A stretch of DNA of 25,261 bases. Origin: Opitutia bacterium. GTDB taxonomy: Bacteria > Verrucomicrobiota > Verrucomicrobiia > Opitutales > Seribacteraceae. Within the stretch, counting starts at the first letter, position 1, and the number at the start of each line of letters is the position of its first letter. Of this stretch, positions 5,521-16,000 are shown piece after piece. A program made the position numbers and the translations under genes. Under the pieces are notes generated by a model. That model saw only the letters and a program-made list of their open reading frames with translations. It searched no databases and was not told where the DNA came from. The stretch is from assembly GCA_018695085.1 (NCBI GenBank), contig JABHOU010000656.1, positions 1 to 25,261 on the forward strand, in the 5' to 3' direction.

Positions 5521-8500
5521 GTTGGCCTTGAGTTGATCAAGTAAGCGTTGCCTGTCTACGCGTTCCATTTCGATGATTCTGGCGAAGGCCGGGTCATTGA
5601 GACGCCCTCGGGCTCTCTTCGCCCAGATTAGGTCGGGGTAGTCAAAAGTAATGCGGCGATACAATTCGTACGCTTTTTTGCGATCTAGTAGTCGTTCGCA
5701 AATGACGGCATGCCAAAACATGGCCTCGGCCTTGAGCCCAATCTCCTCGACCTCGTCGTTTTCGTATACATTCACGTACATTGCGCTCGCTCGTTTGTGC
5801 TGGTACGACTTGAAGTAATTGTTTCCAGATCGAACACCTGCCATGGAGGAAATCGGATGATCGGGAAATCTTTGGTAAAGCTTCCTGAAGACCATGGCCG
5901 CATTGAGGAAGTGGGGGTAGGAAAGTTCATCCAGACGGAGTATCTCGGCCTTGTCCGGTCCAGCCAGTTCTTCGCCATCCTTGATTTCCTTTTCCTTGTC
6001 GCGAAAAACGTCAGCCTGATCCTTGAACGCCTGGCCCTTGGATTCGAACTGATCGCCCAATCGGGACATGACCATGGGAATCAATTCGTCCTTGGGGTAC
6101 TTGTAGGCAACCTTGACGTACTCCTCGATGGCATTCTCGATTTGGCCCATTTCCTCGTATACCATGGCCGACTTGTATTGAGCCTTGGGAGCAAATTCGG
6201 TTTCGGGGAAATCCTCGGGTATCTTGACGTAACGCATGAGGGCTTCCTGTTGAGCCTGTCTTTTCGATTTTTGATTACGGGCGAGGTTTGCGAATTCCTG
6301 AGACAAATTAGCCAGAAGGTAATCCGCATGGGCCTTGATGGAATCATCTCTGTAACTGGCAAGGGCTTCGGCTAGCAACCGCTCCGCATGGTTGATCTTG
6401 CGTCGGGCATAGCTATCTTCCCTTTTCTCCAGTTCGACCTCTTCTTGCTCGGCATGCTTCTTGGCCATCTCTCCATGTTTCTTCGCCAGCTCGAAGTAGC
6501 ATTCCGCGAGAGTAAAGCTAGTCCGCACAGCCATCTCATCGGCCGAGTATCTTTTGCTGAAAGGTTCGACCCTGCCGTCCGCGCCGAGGTTGACCTGAAA
6601 GGAAAGTCTTCGATGCGGATTCGATTCGTCCGTTTCCATTGTGATCGTCACCTCGTCGCCATAAATAGCAGGAAACCCGTTCAACTCCACGGGTGGTAGA
6701 GGGTTCATCGTCGATCCATCCCCGTAAGTCAGAGTGAAAGCACCTTTGAAAACCCCCGAGTGAGCCTCGGTTTCCATCAATGGGAAAGTCGACTTGGCGC
6801 CGCTTTTCGCTTCCAGTCGAACCAATGCCTTGTCGCGGTCGGGCCCTATGTCAAGCCCCGGAGCAAGAAGGCGCAAGTAAGCTTTCTCTCCTACAAAAGC
6901 ACTGCCAAGAGTCTCTTTATAGCCACCGTCCATGACGTAAAGCATGGAATGGGACTCTACTTTGCACTGGGTGGTCCGCCAGTTGACCTTTTCCTCATCG
7001 TCCAGAAAAGCGTACCCTATGAAAACTTTTTCGCCATCGCGTACTACAAGCCCTTCGGGAATGGCAGAGGAAACGAGTGAATCCGCAGCCTTTGTGGCGT
7101 AACTGCGATTGGGCAAATCACCGAGAATCAAGGGCGTGGAAAAGGCAAACCTCCCTTCCTCCAAAGGTGGCGAACTTGTGGCGGGTTTGGCGGAACGACC
7201 CCAGTCATGGCCAATCGGCGTAACGATCTCTGGCAGTTCAAGCAAGCCGTCCAGCTTGATTGTTCCGGGAACGGAAACGTCGAACGGTTCCTTCAATTTC
7301 TTGCCGGCCGCCTTTCGGCCCGATTCGGTTTGGACGTAGGCGACAATCTTGCTGCTCTCGGCCAAGGCCAGATGCGGAACGACGACGTCGAAGCGAAGGC
7401 TTGCCCCTAACTGAACGGGATGCTCACCTGACTCTTCGTCGGTTACCTCGCGATAATCCAAAGAACGGAGAGGCTCGATTTCTTCGATTCCAATGCCACG
7501 TTTTCCGCTTTTGGATTTGAGTTCGCTTGGGACAACTTCGAGATCGGACTTGGGCAACCACTTGCCCGAAACCTCGAAAACGGAAAGCCGGGGGGGCGAA
7601 AACTTTGCATGTTCGATTGTAACTGTCCGATCGGCCGGAATACCCGGGTCCAGGTTTTCTTCATCCCGGTAAATTGCGGTTAGGGTTCCTCCCTGCTCGA
7701 TTGTAATCTCCGAAGCTCGCTCAGGTTCTCCTTCCACGGGGAAGACGCGCCCGAGGAACCGACCGCTGTGCTCCTCGGTTTCGACAGCTTGTATGATGAC
7801 TTCCTTACCTCCGCTGGCGCTTACCTTGAATTCGATGACGTCTCGCTTGGGTCCCGTGTCCAGATCGGGATCTTCGATGACGATGGCAAGAGGATCGTCG
7901 TGACGAAAACGTCGAATGGATTCCAATTCCAGAACCCGTCCGTTCTCGGTGTCTCTATAATTAAGGAAGGAGGCAGTGATCGTGGCGGTATTGAATGCCA
8001 CAAGCATGCTTGCTTGGTTTCTGTTTTTTTTCTCGGTCGCTGAGATCGGATCCTCGTACCTTGCGACAATTCTGTCTCCCGGCACAACCTCCAGTTGATC
8101 ATTTTGTCGAAGAGTCATGAAGTCATTCTCCACGGGCAAGTATTCTTTGCCGTTCCTACCGGACAAGGTGATCTTCTTGATTCCCGGAGCGACTCCGTCG
8201 AATCCTTGAATTGAAAAGCGGACCAACCGGGCTTGCGCACGGTCTCCGAATTGAACGATCAACCCCTTTTCAGATTTATCCGAAATGCTCGCAGGTTGAG
8301 GAATCTCTTTCAGCACTCCCTTGGGAAAGGCAGATGGGTCAAACATGGTATCGGGGCAGGGGAGCAGGTCATCATCGCCATCCACGTCGGCAAACAGTTG
8401 CAATCTTTCTTCCAAAAGAACGTTGCGTCCGCCATGCCTCCATACCTCGATTACATGCAATCCCGGTTCCAGTTCTCGCTCGATCAGGTAGGGGTCCTCG

Positions 8501-11500
8501 AACTCCTCGTTGGCAGGATTGCCATCGATGAGGAACAGGGTGTCCGCCTTGAATTCTCCGACCGTATCATCCGCCTCTCCCTTTTTCTTTTCGGAATCGG
8601 GATTCTCATCGATTGCATGAGCAAGCCGAAACTTTCGAATTGCCCTGGCGGGTTGATAAAAGAGCGCCCGGAATCGAATCAGTCCGGAGTATCCGGGGTG
8701 ACCGGTATCGACGACAGGAAGATCCTTCGCGGTTATGTTCGAAACGTAGGCCGCGAGATATTTGCATGAGGGCGATGCGGAACGCCGTTCCATTTTCTCA
8801 TGCCAGTCTTCCGGCAGTTCCCGTTCCTTTCGTTTGCTAACTGAAAAACCACCGCGATAGGTGGGGAAAGAGGTTACGAGGGGACGCCCATCCCAAGGCG
8901 CCGTATCTTCGGGATAACGGGCCCGGGTGATCCAATCGGTTCCGTTCATTGAGGTTTGTACCACGAAATGGGTAAGGGGAGTGTCTTCCGAAAGCCACTC
9001 GACGGACATTTTTTCAAGAGGAACGTCGTCATTGAGATCCATGCCGTACATTCGCTCTTTTCCCTTGTCTCCGACCAAGCCCAACCAACCGGGGTATGGC
9101 TTGGCGCTTATTGCCATGTTCGGGTCGCGTCCGGGTTCGCTTTCCGAGGCAAAGGCGAGGGCTTGCGCTCGGGCCGTTTGAACAATCGCCTGAAATTCGC
9201 CCGAGTACGGAGCGGTTTCCGTCAGTTCAACCATTCGGATCTCATCCCCGCTCGTGGTGGATAGTGAAAGAGATATTTTGTCGAGCTCAGGGCTTATACT
9301 TCGATCGGGATCGTTCACCCTGAGGTAAACCGGATTGCCCGGTCGAACGGCTCGGGTGCCCAAGGCGGCCTGCGAGGTTTCAAGTCCAACTTCTCTTATT
9401 CTGAGCCTGCGTTCACCCTTGCGAGGGGGAAAGGCGCCGGCGGTCAAGTCCAGATGGGCATCCGACGCTACGCCGATCACTACCTTGGGATCGGGTGGCA
9501 ATTCATCCATCTTTTCGCGAAAGCGCTTGGAGTAACCAAACGTGATGCTATCCACACCCAATACCTGCAGGGCTTTGTCTCCCGGGACGGAAGGACCGAG
9601 CTCGGTGGGAATTTCGGCTCGGAAACGATCAGGTTGATCACCGAATTGGTAGAGCATGACGTGTTCCTCGTCTCCGGACTTGGCCCGGACCGTTATTTCT
9701 ATGTCAACCCCAAGCCCCGAAACTCTTAGAGACGGATCGTCGAGCATGATTTTAAGGGATTCGCCGGGAACGATCACTTTGTCGGTTTCGCGGGCTCCAA
9801 TGGTCACCAGGCTGGCATCGACGTACATTCTCATGCGACGCTGGATTTCACTCAGCAGCAAGTGCGCGTCCGGGTGGTTGGGGGAACTCCGAAGGACCTG
9901 ATTTACCTCGTCGAACGCTTCCTTGAAGTTTTCCTGATCGGTGAGTACCTCCGCCTTGGCGAACCGAAGACGTGAACGAAAATTGTCGTTGTTTCCGCGG
10001 AGAAGCTTTTCCAGTTCGTCCAGCGCTGCGGAGTAATTCTTGGAAACGCGGTCGACTTTTACCGAACCGAGGGATGCCTCGATGAAAAGTTCAGTTCCCT
10101 TGTATTCACGGGCATCGGCAACTCTGCGATACCATGCTCTTGAAGTGGGCAAGGCTCCCTTGCCAAAAGCCAAGTCGGCATAGGCGAGCTTTAGTTTGCC
10201 TTCCTGCTCGATCGTAAAGGAGCCTTCCGCCTCGCGAGACCAGATGGTCAGGTCCTTGACGAGTTGTTCGGCCCGTTCGGGGTGGGAAGTCTCGACGTTT
10301 CTTTTCAGGAGCCAGAAACCGAAGTCCGCCGAAAGCCTGCGAAGTACGGCTTGGAGGGATTGATCGTTCTTGTCGTAAAGGTCCCATGCCGAGTCCATGT
10401 TTCCCTGTACGTAGTCGGCATAGGATTTGTAGATTGCGTAGGAGGGATCATTCTTTTCAACTGGGATTTCAAAGGCCCCAATCGCTTGCATTGCCTGCGT
10501 AAAGGCCGCCCTCAATCGATCCAGTCGATTTTGAGCCAAAGTTTTGTCATGAGACCTGCTCGGATCGAGAGCTTTGCTTTTCATTGATAGACCGCTACGG
10601 GCAATGGAGAAGACCGCGGAGGGATGCCCGTCCTGCAAGGCGGACTCGGCAAAATCGACTAAGGCATCGGCAAGGGGATCGCGGTTGTGGTGGTCAGGGA
10701 ACTCGCAAATTGCCCAAAGAGCAGGAATCTGCGTAGTCGTCGACCCCCATTGCTTGCCCTCCTTCGCCTCCTTGAGGATGCGTAGCCCGAGCTGCTCGTA
10801 TCCTTGTCGACTGGGAAAACGTTCGAGCGAGCGGGCTTGAGTGAGCAGGGAGATAAGATGATTACGCGTAGCGGGCGACCAGGTCGGGAGGGCGATGACC
10901 TTTTGCAAGCCGTGGATGAGAACGGGTTCGGGCGCCTTGCCCAAGCGAGTCATGATGGATTCGAGGGCGCCTTCGACTTGAGGCGGATTCGCTTCTTTCG
11001 GTAGATCAAGCAATTCTCGACTCATGAAACGCGTATCGGTGGTGTTGAATTTCGCGGTCAGTGCACTGGCTCCGAATAGATCATCGAGCACGGCCATCTC
11101 GTGGTAAGCCACCCCCAAACGCTCATAGGTCGCCGACTTCTTCAGTAGCTCCATCAGCGTCTTAGCTTCCTTTGTCTTTGGATCGACGCAGTGCAACCAC
11201 ATGCTCAGCATCAAACCGGATAACTTGCCAGCCTTCAGCTGCTGGCGGAGTAGACCGTCAATCTTCGCCGCAAATTCGGGTAACGAGCTCCTCAAGTCCC
11301 TAACGCCATAGGTTCTCCAGTTGTGATGCCCTTGGTCATGAATATTTGGAGAAAGCCGCAGTACAGCATAGACGTTCTGCCGTCCAAATTGTTCACGGTG
11401 ACCTTGGTCAAATCGGGACTTTGTTACCGCGCGGGTCAAAAGATACCGGACGTAGTGCTGCCGTACCGATGCCTGCGTGTTATTCATCAGCCCTGCATGC

Positions 11501-13077
11501 AATTCAGTCATCAGTTTTGTCAACATTTGCAGCTTGTCGGCATCCGGCGCGTTGGTGAAGAGCTCATCCCACATGGGCAGCGATCCCGGCATGCGCGGTG
11601 AGGGGCTAAGTAGATCTGCTTGCAAGGCGTTGAACGCAAACATGCGATCCTTGCCGTTCGCCATTGGGTCGACCTTTTTCTTGAACTGCTGATAGCGTGC
11701 GTCGAGGTTGGCGTACTTCTTGATTGGCGCATCGTGATCCACATCCCGTTCGAATGCCCCGCTGTGCCAAAGACCGTGCGTCAGCGCCTTCACCTCGTTA
11801 AAGCGCCACATCTCCGACTGCATCATGTAGTCGGACGCCGTGCTGTAGTTACGATCCGGTCGCGCCCATGCGAGTACCATGGCGGCACCTGCGTATGGAT
11901 TGCGCTGGAGGTGAGGAGTCAAGGCCTGAGCCTCTTCCATTGTCATTTCCTTGTGCCAGTAGGGGATATCCGGGCCGGAAAGAGAATTGAAGACAGCAGG
12001 CATTTTGGGAATCAACGCCCGCAATTCCTCATTCGAAAACAAATAGTCCTTTACTGAACGCCCCCTGGCAGCCTGTACTTTCAGGGAAAGAACCTCCTGC
12101 GCTTGCTCAATCGTGAGACTGGGCAAGACCTTGAGGATCGGTGCAACCTTCTCTTCCCGCCTCGGCGCAACGAAGGCCGTGACGTTCGGGCTGTGACCCG
12201 GACCGTACTGCAACCAACCACGGGCAACGAGAATGGAACCTTCATGGGGTAGGGCGGCAACCAGTGCATTCGCCGCCTTCAAGGGGCTATCCAAAAGGGA
12301 ATCCAGTATCGGTTGCTTGGACTCGTACAAGTCGATCATCTTTGGAATAACTGGGGTGATCTCGATCACCCAGTTCAAGCGCGCCCTGGTTGTTGCCCCC
12401 GAGTACTTGGCGGCAACCAGTTTTTTCAATGAGGCAAAAAGGCTCTCGTCATTACGGTCGAAGGTTTCGATTCCACGCAATAGTTCGCTTTCATTCTCCC
12501 GGTAAAGCTTAAGGTTTTCGCCATCTCGATTGTAGACCGTGGTCAAACGTTCCGCAATCGCCTGGAAATCGTTTCGTTTCGCAGCTTCCTCAAGGAACCA
12601 TTTGTCAAACTTTCGGGTTATGCCATAGGGACGCAAACGATTCCCTTCCTCACGCATGAACAGGTAGGCGGCCTCGGAGTCCTGCATTACGTTGATCAAG
12701 AGCCGGTACATCGCAGGGACTGCCTCGGAAGCAAGCTTCGCATCGACTGACTTGCTTCTCAGCAATCTCCTGTAAAAACCGGCAGCATCCTTCCATTCTC
12801 CCGAGAACTCAGCAGCTTGAGCAACCCGAAGCAACGAGGATTGGGCGCGAACGGTATTTCCCTTCAGCCATCCTTTGATCGTCGCATAAGCTATCGCTTG
12901 CCGGTTTTCCCTGAGTCCGGCCTTGAGGACCGAGTCGACCAGGGATTCGGAAGGGGGCGCGGCTTTCTTGAATTCTTGGATTCTGTCATCCAGTGGACTG
13001 CTCCAAGCAGTCGGATATATCCCCAAGGCGAGAAAGGTTAGAAGGAAAATTGTGTTTTTCACGATTAGGCCGGGCAT
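5515..13077 (-). CDS. Giant secreted TPR/beta-module/TPR protein, paralogue B
   Basis: This is a 2520-residue protein. The start at 13077 is chosen because it gives a signal peptide (hydrophobic core NTIFLLTFLALGIYP, likely cut after TAWS) and begins ten bases after the preceding stop; upstream in-frame codons lie inside that gene. Residues about 30-1090 form a long helical, TPR-like solenoid (AAEFSGEWKDAAGFYRRLL is a typical repeat). Beta modules follow. Motifs of the DPD...ETxxxSGxF type occur at about 1253-1293, 1732-1771 and 2069-2107, with a degenerate module near 1116. A discoidin-like strand (VVQTSMNGTDW) is near 1372, and a PA14-like region lies at about 1467-1550 (FRALFYQPA ... LEPGLHVIEVW). 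Residues about 2185-2520 are again TPR-like, of the BamD/YbgF style (YPKDELIPMVMSRLGDQF). It matches paralogue A module by module. It is probably a periplasmic or cell-surface scaffold linked to the ExbB/ExbD motor encoded next to it. Confidence 0.92.
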   Translation of the reverse strand: MPGLIVKNTIFLLTFLALGIYPTAWSSPLDDRIQEFKKAAPPSESLVDSVLKAGLRENRQAIAYATIKGWLKGNTVRAQSSLLRVAQAAEFSGEWKDAAGFYRRLLRSKSVDAKLASEAVPAMYRLLINVMQDSEAAYLFMREEGNRLRPYGITRKFDKWFLEEAAKRNDFQAIAERLTTVYNRDGENLKLYRENESELLRGIETFDRNDESLFASLKKLVAAKYSGATTRARLNWVIEITPVIPKMIDLYESKQPILDSLLDSPLKAANALVAALPHEGSILVARGWLQYGPGHSPNVTAFVAPRREEKVAPILKVLPSLTIEQAQEVLSLKVQAARGRSVKDYLFSNEELRALIPKMPAVFNSLSGPDIPYWHKEMTMEEAQALTPHLQRNPYAGAAMVLAWARPDRNYSTASDYMMQSEMWRFNEVKALTHGLWHSGAFERDVDHDAPIKKYANLDARYQQFKKKVDPMANGKDRMFAFNALQADLLSPSPRMPGSLPMWDELFTNAPDADKLQMLTKLMTELHAGLMNNTQASVRQHYVRYLLTRAVTKSRFDQGHREQFGRQNVYAVLRLSPNIHDQGHHNWRTYGVRDLRSSLPEFAAKIDGLLRQQLKAGKLSGLMLSMWLHCVDPKTKEAKTLMELLKKSATYERLGVAYHEMAVLDDLFGASALTAKFNTTDTRFMSRELLDLPKEANPPQVEGALESIMTRLGKAPEPVLIHGLQKVIALPTWSPATRNHLISLLTQARSLERFPSRQGYEQLGLRILKEAKEGKQWGSTTTQIPALWAICEFPDHHNRDPLADALVDFAESALQDGHPSAVFSIARSGLSMKSKALDPSRSHDKTLAQNRLDRLRAAFTQAMQAIGAFEIPVEKNDPSYAIYKSYADYVQGNMDSAWDLYDKNDQSLQAVLRRLSADFGFWLLKRNVETSHPERAEQLVKDLTIWSREAEGSFTIEQEGKLKLAYADLAFGKGALPTSRAWYRRVADAREYKGTELFIEASLGSVKVDRVSKNYSAALDELEKLLRGNNDNFRSRLRFAKAEVLTDQENFKEAFDEVNQVLRSSPNHPDAHLLLSEIQRRMRMYVDASLVTIGARETDKVIVPGESLKIMLDDPSLRVSGLGVDIEITVRAKSGDEEHVMLYQFGDQPDRFRAEIPTELGPSVPGDKALQVLGVDSITFGYSKRFREKMDELPPDPKVVIGVASDAHLDLTAGAFPPRKGERRLRIREVGLETSQAALGTRAVRPGNPVYLRVNDPDRSISPELDKISLSLSTTSGDEIRMVELTETAPYSGEFQAIVQTARAQALAFASESEPGRDPNMAISAKPYPGWLGLVGDKGKERMYGMDLNDDVPLEKMSVEWLSEDTPLTHFVVQTSMNGTDWITRARYPEDTAPWDGRPLVTSFPTYRGGFSVSKRKERELPEDWHEKMERRSASPSCKYLAAYVSNITAKDLPVVDTGHPGYSGLIRFRALFYQPARAIRKFRLAHAIDENPDSEKKKGEADDTVGEFKADTLFLIDGNPANEEFEDPYLIERELEPGLHVIEVWRHGGRNVLLEERLQLFADVDGDDDLLPCPDTMFDPSAFPKGVLKEIPQPASISDKSEKGLIVQFGDRAQARLVRFSIQGFDGVAPGIKKITLSGRNGKEYLPVENDFMTLRQNDQLEVVPGDRIVARYEDPISATEKKNRNQASMLVAFNTATITASFLNYRDTENGRVLELESIRRFRHDDPLAIVIEDPDLDTGPKRDVIEFKVSASGGKEVIIQAVETEEHSGRFLGRVFPVEGEPERASEITIEQGGTLTAIYRDEENLDPGIPADRTVTIEHAKFSPPRLSVFEVSGKWLPKSDLEVVPSELKSKSGKRGIGIEEIEPLRSLDYREVTDEESGEHPVQLGASLRFDVVVPHLALAESSKIVAYVQTESGRKAAGKKLKEPFDVSVPGTIKLDGLLELPEIVTPIGHDWGRSAKPATSSPPLEEGRFAFSTPLILGDLPNRSYATKAADSLVSSAIPEGLVVRDGEKVFIGYAFLDDEEKVNWRTTQCKVESHSMLYVMDGGYKETLGSAFVGEKAYLRLLAPGLDIGPDRDKALVRLEAKSGAKSTFPLMETEAHSGVFKGAFTLTYGDGSTMNPLPPVELNGFPAIYGDEVTITMETDESNPHRRLSFQVNLGADGRVEPFSKRYSADEMAVRTSFTLAECYFELAKKHGEMAKKHAEQEEVELEKREDSYARRKINHAERLLAEALASYRDDSIKAHADYLLANLSQEFANLARNQKSKRQAQQEALMRYVKIPEDFPETEFAPKAQYKSAMVYEEMGQIENAIEEYVKVAYKYPKDELIPMVMSRLGDQFESKGQAFKDQADVFRDKEKEIKDGEELAGPDKAEILRLDELSYPHFLNAAMVFRKLYQRFPDHPISSMAGVRSGNNYFKSYQHKRASAMYVNVYENDEVEEIGLKAEAMFWHAVICERLLDRKKAYELYRRITFDYPDLIWAKRARGRLNDPAFARIIEMERVDRQRLLDQLKANR

Positions 13078-13087
13078 TAGGTTCGCT

Positions 13088-16000
13088 TTATTTATTGAGT
13101 TCCTCCAGTCGCTCGATTTCCAGGTCGTTCTCCAAGCGGACCATCGAGTCTTCCGCCAACTCCCCTCGGGCATAAGCGGCCCAGTCACTTTCCGGGAAAT
13201 CATAAGTAATCCTCTTGAATAAAGAGTAAGCCGCCAATGGTTCGTTCATCTCGCAGTAGCATTTGGCCCCCCAGTACATCGCTTTCGATCGCACTTGCTT
13301 CCCGTCGTAACTGTCATGTCCCATCACCTGCTTGAAGGTCTTGAGAGCTTCCTCCTTCTTTCCGGCGGTCAAGAGGGCTTGCCCGGCCAGCACGCCGACC
13401 TTGCCGGCCAGTTCATGCTCGGGGAACCTCTCGAGAAGTCGGATGAAAATGTCGGCTGTCTTGATGAATTGCTTGACCGCCATGGTCTTTCTGGCCGTGC
13501 CTTCGAATCGGGCATCTTCGTCATTTTCTTTGGCCAGTAATGATTCCGCCTCCTTGTCGTATCGGTTGGCCTTCTTCAGAAAGTGCGTACCCAGTTTGGC
13601 CATGGCGGTGGCCAGGTATTCGCTCTCCGGATATTTGTAGGCCAATTTGACGTATTCCTGAGCGGCGATCTCGGGTTCGCCAAGTTTCTCGTAGACCGAG
13701 GCGATCTTAAATTGAGCCTTGGATGCGTAGAGCGTGTCCGGATAACGGCTGACGACCTTCATGAAGCGCGAAAGGGCCGCCCGAAACCGATCTTTTCTCA
13801 ATTCGCCAAGTTCGGTGCCGTCCGCCTCCTCAAACGTAAGATTGCCCAATATGTATTGCGCGTTGGATAAGGTTTCCGGATCCCTGAACTGATTCATGGT
13901 ATTGGAGAGCAATTGCTTCGCCTGAGCATATTCGAGGTTGGCTTTTTCCTCTTCGCCCAGTCGACGATGTCTTCTGGCCAGCTCTAGGTAGCTCTCAGCG
14001 AGGGAGAATTGGGTGCGTTCGGCCACTACCGAGTCCTCGAATCTTTTGGTAAAGGGAACGACGCGTCCATTAGCGCCTTTGTTGAGCTTGATCATTGTAA
14101 TGGGCGTTTTCACCCCGGATCCATCCGTATACCGGATTGCCACGACGTCACCGTAGAGAACCGGAAAACCTTCCCTCCGGATACTGTCGGTCGTTAGGGG
14201 TGTAACTTGGCTTGCGTCTCCATCCACCTTGAGTGAAAGCGCGTAACTGGCCCGAAAAACACCGCTGTGCGGATCGGTCTCGAGTAATTCCACTCTTTGC
14301 TTGGCTCCCGACTTGGCTTGCATCAATACGGAGACGCGGTCACGGTTGTCGCTGCGGTCCGCCCCGAGGTCAACGACCCTTAGGTGTAGGTTTTCTCCCA
14401 CGTGAGCCGTTTGCAGCACTTCCCGGTAATCCTCGTCGGTTACGTCAAGGACCGGATGAGTCATGAGGGTCGTCGAACCGGTGATCCATTTCTCTGCGCC
14501 CGTTGAGTCAATATAGTTGAAACCCAGGTAGACTTTATCTCCTGGCTCAACGACGAGTCCGGGGGGTACATTCGGCAAACCCGTCAAGGTGTTGCGCAAA
14601 CGTTCGATTTCATACTCGCTCAGGATTCCATGCTTGGGGAGAAAATCGTTGATTAGGCAGATCTCGCCGACGAAGCGATCGAATGAATTCTCCTCTTCCG
14701 AACCGGCATACTTTGTGATCTGATAGATCGGCACTTCCGGAGCGAGGGCACGATGGAGCGGGCGAAACAGATCGGACGATGTCAAGGTGAGTGACATGGT
14801 GCCCGGCACGTCTAAGTCGAACCCGGAGGCTCCCGGAGTGCTTTCGAGTACGGACGGGTTTGCCTGTCGGGCTGTTCGTCTACCTGCCTCCGTCTGCAGG
14901 TAGACATTGATGGAGGAACCCTTGCGCAAGGCGAGATGCGGCGCAACGACCTGAAACTTAATTTTGCGTCCCAGAACGGCTCGAATGTCACCCTTGGGTT
15001 CGGAATCTGCGAAAAGGAAACTTTCATCCACCCCCCAACGCCTAAAGATCAAGTCATGGGTGGCTGCGCGGCGAACGGAATTCCCGAAGTTCCCGGAATG
15101 AGAAGTGGGGTTGAGCCAGCCGCTCATGCCGCTCGGTCCGGTCCACAGCTCTTTCTCCAGCAAGCTTACGGTTGAATGAGCGAAGCGAATTCTCGGCGTG
15201 GCAAAGACGGCGGGTTCAATGGATGTGGAGCGATCCTCAGGTACACCTGGCCTGACGTTTTCCATATCTCGGTAGATTGCCTTGAGAGAACTTCCCTTTA
15301 TGACCTGAACTTGTCCGTCGGCAATCGGGTCTCCCACGACAGGAGCAATGGTAGTGCGGAAGATACCACTCGATGGTTCGGTTTCGGTTAAAAGAATCTC
15401 GCTGCTTTCGTTCGTGCCGCCTTCCAGTTGTACGGTCACGGAGTCGACTTCTTCCGTAACGTCCATGTCAGCATCTCGTACAGTAAGAATGATTGGCTTG
15501 CCCGGTTTGAAACGGAGCAAGTTCTCATAATATTCAACCATTTGGCCCCCTCGGCCTCTGCGCATTTCCAAAAACTCGAAGTCAACGCGTGCATCCGTGA
15601 AGGCAACGTCCAGAAAGCGCTCGTGCATCTCCTTGCCCTTGCTTATGAAGCGGTCGTCCTTGTAGCGAACGGTTACCCGATCGTTGACCAATATCTCCAA
15701 GGTGTCGTTCTTGTTGAGCGTAGAAAAGTCATTTGCCACAGGAAGAATCTTTTTTCCATCGGGTTGGGTGAGCGTGATCTTGTCCAGGCTTGGAACGGAT
15801 CCTTCGTTTTCGAGGAAGATCATTCGGAATAACCGCGTCCGCGAACCGGGTTGGAACTTGAAAGAGAACTTGGTTGCGCCTTCGCTCGCCAGGATCTCAG
15901 CTCGTCCGTTGCGATGAGGAAGCGAATCAGGGGGAAAGCTCGCGGGATCGAAGAAGCGGTCGGGGCAATCGATGAGTTTTTGAGAACCATCAAGGTTGGC

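Noticed and set aside
5710..6375. A 221-codon open frame on the plus strand
   Set aside because: It is antisense to the C-terminal TPRs of paralogue B, and its hydrophobic look comes from reverse reading of Glu/Lys-rich helices.
13078..13203. N-terminal extension of paralogue B up to position 13203
   Set aside because: It would lie inside the 3' end of paralogue A and put 42 polar, Trp-rich residues before the signal peptide. The ATG at 13077 gives a good signal sequence.
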